A DNA stretch of 64,000 nt from Blumeriella jaapii (lineage: Eukaryota; Ascomycota; Leotiomycetes; Helotiales; Drepanopezizaceae): the NCBI GenBank assembly GCA_009599575.1, contig VWND01000064.1, forward strand, positions 124,001-188,000, read 5' to 3'. Within the stretch, counting starts at the first letter, position 1. Every line of letters starts with the position of its first letter. The position numbers were made by a program, and so were the translations under genes. The notes under the pieces were generated by a model, which was given only the letters and a program-made list of their open reading frames with translations, was not told the DNA's origin and did not search any database. Below are positions 1 through 10,298 of the stretch, piece by piece.

Positions 1-599
1 ACCCGGATGGATTTCTCGCATGTCCATAGCGTTGAAAAATGAAAGAGAAATCGACCAACACCTGGTCGTCACGTGTTGAGATAGCTGATATTTGTGTGCA
101 CTTGGCACCCGCCTCTGGTTGGCCCGACAAGCCTCCATCGCCCAGACGGAGTGTCATACTGTGCTGTATGTACAGTACTGTACTGTGTCCCACCACACGC
201 CTCGCTCCAACACTCGGCCATTCCATACAACATGGCTCTCTCTCTCTCTCTTTTTTTTTCTCTCTCTCTCTCCCTCGCTCAATCAACTCCCGGCATCTCA
301 TTGAAAAGAATAAAAGAAGAACAAACGAAGAACAAGCGAAGAAAAAAAGAAGAAAAAATTTAGAAGAAAAAAAAACCTGCCTGGTTTCAAAGGCTGTCAT
401 CGGCACTACAGTATGTTTCACCTTGAGCCCTTGGTACTGACTCATCGTCGTGCAGTACAGTACTGCACACTACAGACAGTACCAAGCCTCGTGGTCGCGG
501 GTATCAGCGGCCGGGATCCACCTTCCTTCCCTGTCCTGGGGTGGGGGTGGGGTGGGGGTGGGTACCGCCGCCTCCGGTACTTGACTAAGCAAGTTGCAC

Positions 600-805
600 A
601 GCACTGTAGGAAAGAACGGGAGGAGGAAAGAGCGGGAGGTGGAAAGAACGGGAGGAGGAAAGGACGGACGAATGAAGGAACGAAAGAGGAAAGGACGGGA
701 GAAAGGAACAATCAAAGGAAGAAGGAAACAAAGAAAGGAAGCAAGGAAGCACGGAAGCAAGGAAGCATGGAAGCAAGGAAGCAAGGAAGGAAGGAAGGAA
801 GGCCG
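600..805. repeat. Purine-rich degenerate AAGG/GGAAGCAA repeat
   Basis: The plus strand is almost only A and G for about 200 bp. Imperfect units such as GGAAGCAA and GAACGGGAGGAG repeat here. Both strands are open in several frames, giving meaningless Lys/Arg/Glu-rich or Ser/Leu/Phe-rich ORFs. Confidence 0.85.
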
Positions 806-2123
806 TCGCATCCCATGCGGCAAAGTCACTTTCTATCTACTGCATGATACAGAACTATATATAGTACAGTACATATATCACAATGAACTGTATTATACTG
901 GCTCTACGGCTTCTGTTGTCACTTCTAGTTGTTGCCGACTCTTGCGCTGATTTACTGTGTATGGCCTGCGTATTCAGGGAATTGGCTCATTTATCTGTCC
1001 CCTTTCTTCTAATTCAGTCTTGGCCATTACTTTCCCCTTTTTCTTTTCCTCTTCCCACCCCTTCTTCGGTTCGGATTCAAATCGTTCTTGAGGTCCATCT
1101 GACTAAGCTTAACTGATTGTCCAGTACTTCGTGTATGGCCATTTTCCATGCAAGATCCAAAATTCGCTTCATGTACTGTGTAGATTCTACATAATTGAGA
1201 GGTGATAGATATCATGTGACTGGTCACATGAGTGTCTGATCACGTTATTGAGAAGAACGTGACTTGTCATGTGATCCGCGTGTTGTGCTTAGTACAGTAC
1301 TGTATTTATTCGACGACGCCCAACCTTACAACTCAGAACCCCGTAGTCAATGCAATCCACCTACGGAACCTCTTGCGCCCTGACAATAGCATCAGTACCA
1401 CACGATGTAAGATTATTCGATTTGTGGAGCGGTTGTGTCCTGGAGCAGAGGTGCACGTTACTGTACGTCGGGTCCCTTGAACCCCCAGCTGGACGTCGAC
1501 TGCTTGGTGCTATTACTGATTTTGCGGCGCAAGAAAGCAGCCAGCTCAGTCATGGGAATTCTACCGCCGCTATCGATATGCTTGATGGTCTCTCTACGCT
1601 GCCTGTGCCCGAGATAACGCGACACGGAACTCCACATGTCAGCAGCCTCGGGTGCAGCATGGTGTTGTGGTCCCCCAACTGGGATCGAAGAAGAGCCTCT
1701 GAGCGCGTACGCAGATAAGAGGAGTGGAGGTGTGTATATTTCCACACTACTTCTACATACTGTACCATGTACATGAACTTATCATCCCTTATGCCGCAGA
1801 GCTGCGTCTACAGTACAGTATGTATGTACTGTACTCCGCAGGACAAGGGGGCCACAGCGAAAAGTCATGATTACAGAAACATTTCTACCATGTCTTACTT
1901 TCTACGCACGCATGCTTACCCGACACCCGCGCGCGACCCATGTTCTCACATCCTGCACTCCCATCGGGCGTGAAACATGCAAGTCAACCCCGATCCATCA
2001 ACAGGGCCAGGAGAAGGTGAAGGGGTGAAGAGGTGAAGAGGTCAAAAGGTTCACGAGTCAGCTCGGCAGGAAAGGAAAGAAGGCGCATGAAAACCCTTGC
2101 AAGACCCACGAGCTTTTTCCCAT

Positions 2124-2172
2124 CATGAGCATCAGCATCAGCATCAGCATCAGCATCAGCATCAGCATCAGC
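2124..2172 (+). repeat. AGCATC hexanucleotide microsatellite
   Basis: About eight uninterrupted AGCATC units. They create His-Gln or Asp-Ala runs in overlapping ORFs that have no other support. Confidence 0.95.
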
Positions 2173-3609
2173 AAGCAGAGCGGGCATGCCACTCAGTGAG
2201 ACTGCCTGGCCTCGCCTCATTCCCCTGGTGCGTTACAAAAGCAACAAACACCCCGAGCTCGTGCTTGTCATGGGTATACGATGGGTGTGTTTGCTGTGCG
2301 GGATCGACATCTTGTCGCAGGCTACGCATATTTCTATGCTGACGGACGGTACGACGAGAGATTGGTGATAGGCCTGTACCGAGATACTGTACATACATCT
2401 ACATATGTCTCGAGTTTCGGAGCTCCTACATCCTGATCTACCCGTCACCGTGGCTGTGGTGCGATGCCCTGGGCCAGCCTGGTCTGGAATGGACGTTTAT
2501 TGCTTGCATCGTGCAGAGCAGGCTGCTCGCCACGGCGTGGATGTTTGTTTTTTCCATTCACTTGCAAGGGACAGGCTTCGCATTTTTGCTTCTCGTGGGT
2601 GGCTGTTGTTTGGGACTTTGTAATGGCATTTGATTGATCGGTTGGCTGTTTGCCTCTGCTTCTGCTTCTGCTTCTTCTTGCTTTTCTCTGTCGGAGCGGT
2701 TGTGAGCTCTGGAATTGGCATGATCTTCTGTGTCGTCTTGTTTTGTTGCTGGTCTACCTACTGCAGGATGCAAGTGTTGCCGTTGGTACCGAGATGCCAT
2801 TCGTGTGTTGGTGATTCTTGATCTTTGCATCTAGCTCCCCATTTGGTGAAATACTTCAGAACACCCGAGGCGGATTCGTTTCGAAGCTATTCCCACCTTT
2901 CGCTTTGTTTACTTGGTCCCTTGAGTCTTCTTTTCCATACAGCGACATTTTCAACATCACAATCGCAATTTTGGCATGGAAACAAGTATCAGTCGGTTTA
3001 GTAATTGACGCTACAGCTTGACGGGGGTTTTGATTGTAATTCTACATTCTGTGGATCCTTGATTTCAAGTTGTATAACAACCGGCCCTGTATCTTAGCTT
3101 CGCCCTTCACGAAATTGGCCCGCTTCGACCCTTGGGTGTCAACAAGAGAGCTTTTTCGCTAAAAATGAACCTTTGCCGAACCCTTGGGAAGAAGTACGTA
3201 GCTTCGTCTTTCTCGGCGTATAAACGGGGCCTACTCAACCATGTGGCTTCTTCTACTTGTAACGGTAGACTTGTCCCTTTAGTGTGGTCGAAATAATTAT
3301 ACCATCTTACTGTCGTCAGCTTTCTCAACAAGAGTCTTGTAATTCGACCAGTATTGTGATGCTACGCTTATCCGTCTGTCTAGTCATCACTCATAGACAA
3401 GGAAACTATAATTGCTGCGGCATTTTTGTTCGCAGCCATTGCGAATCAACATACACCAATCGTGGCTTTGCTCAAGGTACGTACGAACTTCAAACACAAC
3501 AGCGGCTTTGACCCGCTCCATCCACTAAATCCGAGCCCAACTACTGTTCTGCATCATCCTCCATCCACCCTCTTCTTTCCAACACCCTGCACCTCTCACC
3601 CAGACCTTC

Positions 3610-3969
3610 TCACACTCGCCCTTGCGCTCCCCTCCTCCTCCCTCCAACCCCCAAGTTCACAGGAGTCAACAACGCCTCCATCCTCCTCCGCACCTCTCTT
3701 TTCCTCCTCAGCTCCGCCCACCACACAAACGGCAGATCTTTAACCCCCAGCAGCGCGTCGACCATCCACTTCCCGGCATAAACGAGGACAACCGCGGCCC
3801 AGACAAAGAGCAGGAAACGCAGAACGAGCGTGGCGAGGGTCCAGAGGAAGGCGATGTTGAAGGGGAAGCTGGCGATCACGAGGAAGAGGAGGATCGCGAA
3901 GGAGGTTTGGCAGGATGGATGTGCGCGGGTGGAGCCATGCTTGTGATTGGGGTCACGTCGGCTGTTCAT
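3610..3969 (-). CDS. Hypothetical small membrane protein
   Basis: An ATG-initiated frame of 119 residues that I do not recognise. Residues about 24-68 form one or two hydrophobic segments rich in Leu, Val and Phe. They are followed by a short basic stretch (RRKREVRRR) and a Gly/Arg-rich tail, as in a small membrane protein with a positively charged cytosolic end. No conserved family motif is visible and no intron is needed. It is the first of three minus-strand frames with hydrophobic segments between 3.6 and 6.6 kb. It could be a lineage-specific gene or a chance ORF in GC-rich DNA. Confidence 0.4.
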   Translation of the reverse strand: MNSRRDPNHKHGSTRAHPSCQTSFAILLFLVIASFPFNIAFLWTLATLVLRFLLFVWAAVVLVYAGKWMVDALLGVKDLPFVWWAELRRKREVRRRMEALLTPVNLGVGGRRRGAQGRV

Positions 3970-4630
3970 GGTGAGGATGAGTATGTCTGTTTATGAGATG
4001 GGGTGGTGGTGAAAACAGTGAGTGTGTTTTGATGATGAGGAGGAGGATGCCGACGGGACAGAGGGTTAGTTATAGTGGAATTTGCGTGGGTGGATGGAGC
4101 TGCTTTCGCACAGAGCTGGAGGAGCCCTTTCACTCGATATTCCGCATTCGGTCGGTGCAGCCATGCCGGAATAGAGTCATGAAAGACCGCATTGTGACTT
4201 GGATACTCGTTGGCCAGCGGACACGGCAGAAATCTGTCCATTCGAATTTCTCGGTGCAATTCACGACGAGCAGGTCTGAATGAAGAGTTCGAGATTCCAA
4301 CTCGTGGGCATGCATGGCTGAGATTGTGACTCAGGCAAAGTTTCTACCCAGCTCGCAATGGATCTTCTACACGGTTCCAACTCGACCTGCGTGGAAAAAC
4401 TTGCACTTCTGCTACTCGTACACAACCGACACTGCTACGACCTCGAACCTGCAGTAGCAATGCGAGGCGGTTCTCGTCGCCGAAGGCCAAACGCACCGCC
4501 TCAAGCATGGGCTAAGAGAAAAAGAACTGCGCCACGCTCTCAACATAGGAAATCTGCACCACGCTCTCACGACGGAGAATCCATCCTCATCCAGACTTTG
4601 GAAAAGCAACAGTCAGCTAGCTAGCTAGCT
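3970..4630. other. Spacer with uncertain coding content
   Basis: Only short frames on both strands. A minus-strand frame at 4412-4609 lies downstream of an intron-like segment of the tandem duplication (see 4631-5038) and could be a terminal exon, but no family is recognisable. A GCTA microsatellite (4617-4633) closes the stretch. Confidence 0.4.
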
Positions 4631-5038
4631 AGCTACTCGTCCCTCGGGAAGCGATACGGCCAGCACGACTTACGCGGCTCCAAAGCTGCCCAAGAAAGGT
4701 CCAGGTTCGAAGGCTCAACAATCCGTCAAAAGATGTGTGTATCGCAATCGCGATCTCGATCGGGAAGAAGAAGAAGTTCCGCTCAAACTGCAGACAGGCA
4801 ATGGTCAGCTACTCGTTCCTCAATAAAGGGAGATACGGCTAGCACGACTTACGCGGCTCCAAAGCTGCTCAAGCAAAGTCTAGGTTCGAAGGCTCAACTA
4901 TCAATCAAAAGATGTGTGTATCGCAATCTCGATCTCGGTCTCGATCAAGAAGAAGTTCCGCTCAAACTGCAGACAGGCAAAGGTCAGCTACTCGTCCCTC
5001 AAAAAGGGAGATAGGGCTAGCACGACTTACGCGGCACC
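4631..5038. repeat. 178 bp tandem duplication resembling an exon plus intron
   Basis: Two full units and the start of a third lie in direct tandem. The anchor GCACGACTTACGCGGC recurs near 4662, 4841 and 5019, a period of about 178-179 bp. On the minus strand each unit contains a consensus donor (GCCGC then GTAAGTC). About 40 nt further on, a branch-like GCTGAC is followed by an acceptor (CTGCAG in the inner unit, CCAAAG in the outer one). The segment between acceptor and donor is 114 nt in the first plus-strand copy (about 4675-4790) and is open in phase 0 on the minus strand. In the second copy the same frame carries several stop codons. This is what duplication of an exon with its intron, followed by decay of one copy, would leave. 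Confidence 0.8.
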
Positions 5039-5046
5039 AGGACTCT

Positions 5047-5691
5047 TCACGCAAAGGCCACCGTCGCCCTCCTCCTCCGAGTCGCAAGCGGCGTGTTCGG
5101 CGTCCCATGAAGCCGCGGCAGCGTGTTCCCGGGCACGGCACTCTTCCTCGTCTCAAGCGGCCTCTTCCCCCAAGACGACGGCGCCCTCTTCCCCTCCAGC
5201 GCCAACATATCGCGGTCCGCCCTCCTCCCCGACCCCTCGCGCTCGTCGGCAGCAAGCAGCAAGCCCTCCCAGCACCTGCCCACGAGCCCGAGCGCGGCGA
5301 CGCACAGGCAGACTGCCCACGTCGCCATGCGGTGCAGCACGATGAGGGTGAAGAGGGCGCTGACGCTGTTCCAGAGCAGCGCGCCATCGGTCTGCAGGAA
5401 TCGCCACATGTAGCGCGTGGCGAGGAGGGGGACGCCGAGTCGCAGCATCCAGAGACTGAGGGTCCATGTCTGTTCGAAGGCGCCCCGGAGGAGGCGGAGG
5501 GTGTTGACGGTGATTGATTGGATCATGCGGATGAGAATGCTGGGGATGGTTTGGGCGACGGAGGACCGGCTGGAGAAGGAGGGCGAGAGGGAGCTCATGA
5601 TGGATTTGTGTGCTGTCTGTGCGGAGATGAGCGGTTGAGAGACTGTGGTGAGATGTTGACACAGGGTTTGTTGTTGACCAACGCCATGCAT
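5047..5691 (-). CDS. Hypothetical membrane protein
   Basis: A single open frame of 214 residues from an ATG at 5691. An internal ATG at 5598, giving a protein that begins MSSLSPSF, is also possible. The central part (about residues 75-145) contains two or three hydrophobic helices. The C-terminal third is basic and Ser/Pro-rich with no recognised motif. Its stop lies just upstream (in minus-strand sense) of the exon/intron-like tandem duplication, so the true 3' structure may be spliced. GC-rich sequence leaves all frames open, which lowers confidence. I do not recognise a family. Confidence 0.42.
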   Translation of the reverse strand: MHGVGQQQTLCQHLTTVSQPLISAQTAHKSIMSSLSPSFSSRSSVAQTIPSILIRMIQSITVNTLRLLRGAFEQTWTLSLWMLRLGVPLLATRYMWRFLQTDGALLWNSVSALFTLIVLHRMATWAVCLCVAALGLVGRCWEGLLLAADEREGSGRRADRDMLALEGKRAPSSWGKRPLETRKSAVPGNTLPRLHGTPNTPLATRRRRATVAFA

Positions 5692-6181
5692 CGTGATGTA
5701 ATGGATTGTTTGGTGTGATATATATGTCTCAAGGGGCCGGGGATCACTTGGTCTCGGAAGGGATCAAAACAGATGTCCGCATTCGGAATGTCTTGGACGT
5801 TCGCTTGCCGCTTCCGGACCTTTCTCGGGCTTGGGTGGCTGTTGTTCAACGGTTCAGCATCTTGCAAGATCGCAAGCAGAGGAAGCATTCTCAAAGGTTC
5901 ATCGTTCCAGTGGTGTGCACAGAGAGAGTGGCTGAGGTGGTCGGTTGCTCGATGTTCTCGCTCCCTTCCGCCGAAATGAGTTCACCACAGCTTGCGTCCG
6001 ACAGTATGTAGATTTCGAAAGCAAATCTCCTGAAATACGCTTTTGGTTTCACAGATCCCGTACCGAATTCCAGCATGACGACACACTGGTAGAAAGAGTG
6101 CACGTGAAGCTGTCCGCATGCCTGCTCCTCGGAAGAGAGTGTGAGGAAACCGATCAAGACGGGAGACAAGTTGCCCGTGTT

Positions 6182-6574
6182 CTAATGGAACAGGCTCGTT
6201 TTCCTGGGAAAGAATTGCCCGGTTATAGAGAAAGTCCGGTATTGCATCCCGAAAGCTGGCTCCAACTTGGGGAGATATTCGATTCCCCCAAAACCGGTCG
6301 CAGTACATTCCCCCACCTCCTCCATTCCTGCCAAGCGAGATCGCATCGGACGACAAGAAAGCCCATCGCACCATACTGACAACAGCCGAGAATTGGTCCC
6401 AATTAGAAAGAAGCGTGTCGCATGGCCCGTGGTCGTAGGTTCGAGCGCGAGAGCTCCGAGCTCCGTTGCGCGGCGGAGACGCGCTGGCACCCGGTCGTCA
6501 AGAGGATTGATGAACGTCACCGCCAGGGTGACGATCAAGATCAGGAAGAAGAGGAGGAACAGTTCGTGAAACAA
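6182..6574 (-). CDS. Possible small protein with N-terminal membrane segment
   Basis: An open frame of about 130 codons that lacks an ATG at its upstream end. It starts at a TTG just after a splice-acceptor-like CTTGTCTCAG, so it may be a 3' exon. The first 20 residues are strongly hydrophobic (FLLFFLILIVTLAV), followed by a segment containing RVPARLRRATELGALAL. Nothing beyond this suggests a function. It overlaps the end of the neighbouring minus-strand frame at 6541. Confidence 0.25.
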   Translation of the reverse strand: MFHELFLLFFLILIVTLAVTFINPLDDRVPARLRRATELGALALEPTTTGHATRFFLIGTNSRLLSVWCDGLSCRPMRSRLAGMEEVGECTATGFGGIEYLPKLEPAFGMQYRTFSITGQFFPRKTSLFH

Positions 6575-7125
6575 TTCTGAGACAAGAGGAAATGTGTTTC
6601 GTCTTCTCGGGCGATAGTGAAAGGCTTCAGATAAGTAGTTTGAGGTGTAGGACAGATTGATGTCACATTGAGATGGGTAAGATGGCGAATGATAGATGGA
6701 GAGCTGTGATATAGAGAGACGGTCACAGAATGTGAGACCGCCGCATCGGGAAACATTCGATTATAAACTCGGCGCCGCGAGAAAGGCAGAAGCCAAGATT
6801 GAGACATCTCTTTGGATAATTTCAGTCGTGACTGTAGGTATCGAATAACATTGCACTCCGCCTGGCAAGCCATCGGGTGTACGCGTTCGAGCAACCACCA
6901 CCATTCATCGAGTCCAGACAATGAGTGGTGGCGCTTCAGGTCTCCACGGCGCAGATAGAGAGGCACGACTCGAAGATGGATGCCGTAGTACCATTTTTGG
7001 CAATCCCGGAGCCTGTGATATATATCAATGGCCATTTTCGGCTTCAAAAAGTTGAGATTTGCGGCGTCTGGAGGTGATGTCTCCTTCATAACATGATCGG
7101 GAGACTGAGGGGCTTCTGCTGACAT
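6541..7125 (-). CDS. Hypothetical protein
   Basis: A frame starting at the ATG at 7125. Residues about 30-110 look like folded protein (mixed hydrophobic and charged residues, with the pattern DCQKWYYGIHLRVVPLYL). The C-terminal half is Ser/Thr/His-rich and may be non-coding. No family is recognised. It lies downstream of the RAD51-like gene on the same strand. Confidence 0.33.
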   Translation of the reverse strand: MSAEAPQSPDHVMKETSPPDAANLNFLKPKMAIDIYHRLRDCQKWYYGIHLRVVPLYLRRGDLKRHHSLSGLDEWWWLLERVHPMACQAECNVIRYLQSRLKLSKEMSQSWLLPFSRRRVYNRMFPDAAVSHSVTVSLYHSSPSIIRHLTHLNVTSICPTPQTTYLKPFTIAREDETHFLLSQNCFTNCSSSSS

Positions 7126-7454
7126 GCCAATAAGCACTCGAGCACAATGGACTTACAATCCATTGAAGGAATTGGTGTGGCTTAGAGGGCCACTGGGCTG
7201 ACACGAAGTAGCTTTGGCAAAATGATGAACCGACAGAACGTGCGAACTTGCTGGCTCGGGCTGCGCGGATCAATCACCTGGTATTAAGTGATCAGCTTTG
7301 ATCCATTGAAGTGCCAGAGAATGACTTGCCGCCGCTGCAGACTCCGGTTTCAATATGCAAATATGGCCTCTCGTGCAAAATGCCATGTTGCCGAGTAGCA
7401 AATGTGTCGGTCACAGTTCTTTCTCCCGATAACCCATCAGCAAGAATGATTCCA

Positions 7455-8200
7455 TCATCGCCAGGCAAATGAGCCGCCCTCGTTACATTCCGCTCTCCAT
7501 CCCTTCGCATCCACAACCTCTTGCCTCCTGCTCCTCTCGTCCCAAACCTCATCAACACTAAGACCCTCTGCAAAAGCTCCCACCTGCTCTCTATCAACCC
7601 TCAGCCAACCTCTCCATCCGAGATTGATGTCTCCACCACGCCGCCGTTCACAATGGTTCCCAGCCACTCTCGGCCTTGGCTCCCATGCTCTCCGTATGAC
7701 ATGTACTTCTCCACACTGTCCAGCGTAACCTGTAAGTTTGCCTTGGTGGGTCGGAAGACATGAATATGGCGTAAATCTTGGAGCGAAAGCGCCGGCACGA
7801 GATGGGAGGGGGAGAATCGACCTGTGAGGTCCAACAAGGCGATCGTGCTATTCAGGAATTTCGGCGAAACGAGGTGGATGAGAATGTGGTGAAGTAGAGG
7901 TAGAGTGCGGCCGGTGATGGACAGTCTGCCGCCTTGCGTCTTCCAGAGGGCATCGAGATCCGAGATTCCAGTACGAGAAGGTTGCGGAATACATGCTGTG
8001 CGCAGATCTTTCAGAAGCTGGGAGGACTCCATGTCAGCTGTGACCATGTGATATTCATGTGACTGGCAGGAGAAGCAACCGTTGAAATGGTGATTGACGA
8101 TTCCATGAAATCCGAATACACTCACATCTTCAAGGCTTTCCTCTCCAGCCGCTACTTCTCGCAGGAGTCTTGAACCGAGAACCTCCGTTGACGAAATCAT
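7455..8200 (-). CDS. RAD51/RecA-fold paralog lacking a Walker A motif; apparent frameshift
   Basis: Probable homologous-recombination accessory protein of the RAD51-paralog type (XRCC2/Shu-like), about 211 residues. The start is the ATG at 8200 (MISSTEVLG). A 108 nt intron (8018-8125; GTGAGT donor, GCTGAC branch, CAG acceptor) is a multiple of three, so the unspliced frame stays open. Splicing gives SLEDLLKDLR and then a RadA-like core: GISDLDALWK, GGRLSITG, and IALLDLTGRFSPSHL, which resembles the Walker B strand. Where RecA proteins carry GPxGxGKT the sequence reads SITGRTLPLLHH, so ATP binding by Walker A looks lost. Near 7640 the reading frame must shift by one base to continue into the natural-looking GDINLGWRGWLRVDREQV, which ends at 7455. 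The 5' end is 94 bp from the SOM1 start on the other strand. The family call is an inference from fold motifs only. Confidence 0.62.
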
Positions 8201-8294
8201 CGCCACTCTCTTCACGCGTTCCTGAGCAGCCCAGCCTACGATCGAGGGGTTGAATCACCCTCAGTCTTTGAGCATCACCAAGTCAGACAAGACC

Positions 8295-8642
8295 ATGGCA
8301 CCTCTCGTCGAATCCTGGCCCCCTTCCGAGCTCCCACTTCGCTCGCAAATCACCACCAACGAAAGGGCGAGAAAAGACTTCCGTGGCGAGCTGAAAGCTT
8401 GCGAGCTGTTCGAAATGCTGCAATACCACTGTGAGGTCGAGGCACCGGCCAGAAATCATAGTCCAACGAAGTGCTGGATCGTCCGGAGGTTATTCAGACG
8501 GCAAGTTGGCCCTGTGGTGTGGTGTTTGACGTTAGAGAGCCACGAAGGAAGGCTGGACGAGGCTGACTGTCTGGGTAGCTGTCACGACCGGAAAGGCGCG
8601 TTTATGGTCGAGACGACGGCTTGGGAGGGGGAGAAGAAATGA
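8295..8642 (+). CDS. SOM1: Mitochondrial inner-membrane peptidase complex subunit SOM1
   Basis: SOM1 helps the IMP1/IMP2 inner-membrane peptidase mature proteins in the mitochondrial intermembrane space. The model is join(8295..8500, 8579..8642), 89 residues, close to the yeast length of 74. It begins MAP and has the family cysteine pattern: CELFEMLQYHC, then CWIVRRLFRRC, then a VETTAWE tail that matches the C-x-L-x-E-x2-Q-x2-C ... C-x3-R-L-F-x2-C layout of yeast Som1. The last conserved cysteine appears only if the 78 nt intron is removed using a GC donor (ACG|GCAAGT) and the TAG acceptor at 8578. The intron length is divisible by three, so a naive ORF reads through it. The gene shares a 94 bp promoter with the RAD51-like gene. 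Confidence 0.85.
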   Translation: MAPLVESWPPSELPLRSQITTNERARKDFRGELKACELFEMLQYHCEVEAPARNHSPTKCWIVRRLFRRQVGPVVWCLTLESHEGRLDEADCLGSCHDRKGAFMVETTAWEGEKK

Positions 8643-8963
8643 AAAGTCGATACGACCAGTCGTTCTCGTTTAGAGGTTCTAGAAATGGATGGGCATAACA
8701 ACCGGCGCTGGTTTGATGAATCCGTGTGACAGGCAAGCATGGGGAGTAGCAAACACTCCGGTTTATGTGGATAGTATGCCGGCCTCATATTCATCGTTGC
8801 GCCATTATCTGCTGTGTGATTTACAGTATACTACAACATCTGCCCCGATCCATGATATCTGGTATGCCCGCAGTCAACGCATTCGCTCCAGAATGACTCG
8901 TCCCTAACGCCTCGCTATGCACCACCTGATGCCTGACTCCAAACGATATCCCCAAAGCCATCA

Positions 8964-9960
8964 TCACAGCCCTTCCAGCACGGGAAGCGGTTTCTTTCGC
9001 GCGGGCCCTCCTTTTCTATTGTATGCCTGGCCAGCATTCACTATCAATCCTCTGTCGTTCGCGGGAACCGGTCCCCTCACTGCCGCCTCGGGCTGTGTGG
9101 CCGTCAACGTCTCCATTGCCAGTTCCCACATGTCGTGTCGCTCTTTGCTTGTCGGATCCTTGCTCGCGGCGTTCTTTAAGCCTTTCTCCTTTCCGACCTT
9201 TGCGACCGTGGTCAAGCGGCGCAACGCATCCTCGCCCTGTCGCGCCGCCTTTGCAGCTTCTTCTCTGATCTTTCTCGCGTCTCTTCCCCGCGCTGGGTCT
9301 GGCAACGTCGTTTTGTATGTGTGTTTACTGGGAAATGATGGGAACCTTTTCGGGATGTAGGTTTTCGTCTTCTTCTCAATGTCACCGCTCAAGGCGTCTC
9401 CAAGCAAGGCCTCCGTCGACGCTGGCGCCGTAGCCAATCGCTCTTCTGGCACAGGCTCGAGTTGAACGAGTAATCTAGACTTGGCTACCGGAGGATCAAG
9501 GTGTGGCTCTATGTCCGACAGGGAAATACCCATCTGCTGAAGAGCGTATTCAAAATCGACAGGTGTAGGCTGCGCACGCCGGCAATTGAGCATCGAGGTG
9601 GTCACCTTGGAGAGAAAGTGGGTGCTGACTGGAGAGTGTCAGTGAGCAGCTCACAGGAAGTGAAAGCCAATACAGACAAGTATCGATTTCCGCGCAAAAC
9701 ATCTCAACCGCCCCAGCATCTGCGCCTGTGAACCCCACATGCTCCAGAACCAATGCAGCCGAACGCTTCAGCAGATGGTCGGGGTCGTCGCTGAACACAG
9801 AAGTTCTGTGCAAGCCCTCCGCGAGGCGCTCCTCTGGTGGCGGTGTGTGTGGCATGGTAATCTCGAGTCGTCTTCTCTTTGCGCAAGACTGGTCTGGATG
9901 GCCATCGTCGCTGTCGGAAGGTGTCGAGCGTTTCTTGGAGACTGGAGATATGGGAGCCAT
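8964..9960 (-). CDS. TAF8: TFIID subunit TAF8
   Basis: TAF8 is a histone-fold subunit of the general transcription factor TFIID, where it pairs with TAF10 in the nucleus. The model is complement(join(8964..9628, 9678..9960)), 315 residues. Residues about 50-120 form the bromodomain-associated histone fold (LLKRSAALVLEHVGF ... CAEID, then after the intron FLSKVTTSMLNCRRAQPTP). The central TAF8-specific segment contains FPSFPSKHTYKTT, a hallmark of the family. The N terminus has a basic nuclear-localisation-like KRRR. The 49 nt intron uses a less usual GTCTGT donor; removing it restores CAEIDTFSTHFLSKV. The start is the ATG at 9960. The 338 bp upstream is shared with COX9, transcribed the other way. 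Confidence 0.9.
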
Positions 9961-10298
9961 GGTCACGAAGGTAAATCATGTAAATCGGGCGGTTGGCTGT
10001 GAGTGGTCGAGTTGGTGGGTTGTTGGCTTGGTGGGTGGTTGAGGTAGAGTGCTCAAAGAAAGCAGGATGAAGTTCAAGCCATGCTTTTTCTTCCACGGGC
10101 GCAGTGATCGCAAGTCGTGGGCCGAGACTCGTTCTCGACGCCTCCGGGTTTCCTTCCAAGTTGCCTTGCCGCCGGGAAGTGGACCAGTCACGTGATCTTA
10201 CTCCATCGCCTGTTGCGACTTCAACCTCAGACGTTCCTCTCAGAACCAAGACCGACCACAATTGAGAGCTCCCCACCAAAGTGCAAACATCCCTCACG

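Larger units (their letters stand above)
1..3609. other. Gene-poor, repeat-rich spacer
   Basis: I see no convincing gene here. The open frames are short, overlap each other and are mostly low complexity. The stretch holds a CT-rich tract (about 231-285), a G-rich patch (about 536-562), a purine-rich AAGG/GGAAGCAA tract (about 605-805), an AGCATC array near 2124-2172 and several copies of the word TACAGTAC (near 171, 455, 863, 1291 and 1811). A minus-strand frame around 1458-1650 has a protein-like composition but no start, partner exon or recognisable motif. Confidence 0.6.

Noticed and set aside
1458..1745. A protein-like minus-strand fragment (RYLGHRQRRETIKHID region)
   Set aside because: No ATG in context, no flanking exons and no motif; too short to support.
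4912..5517. A 201-codon Arg/Pro-rich plus-strand frame
   Set aside because: Runs through the tandem duplication and the antisense of the hypothetical membrane protein; composition is that of GC-rich noise.
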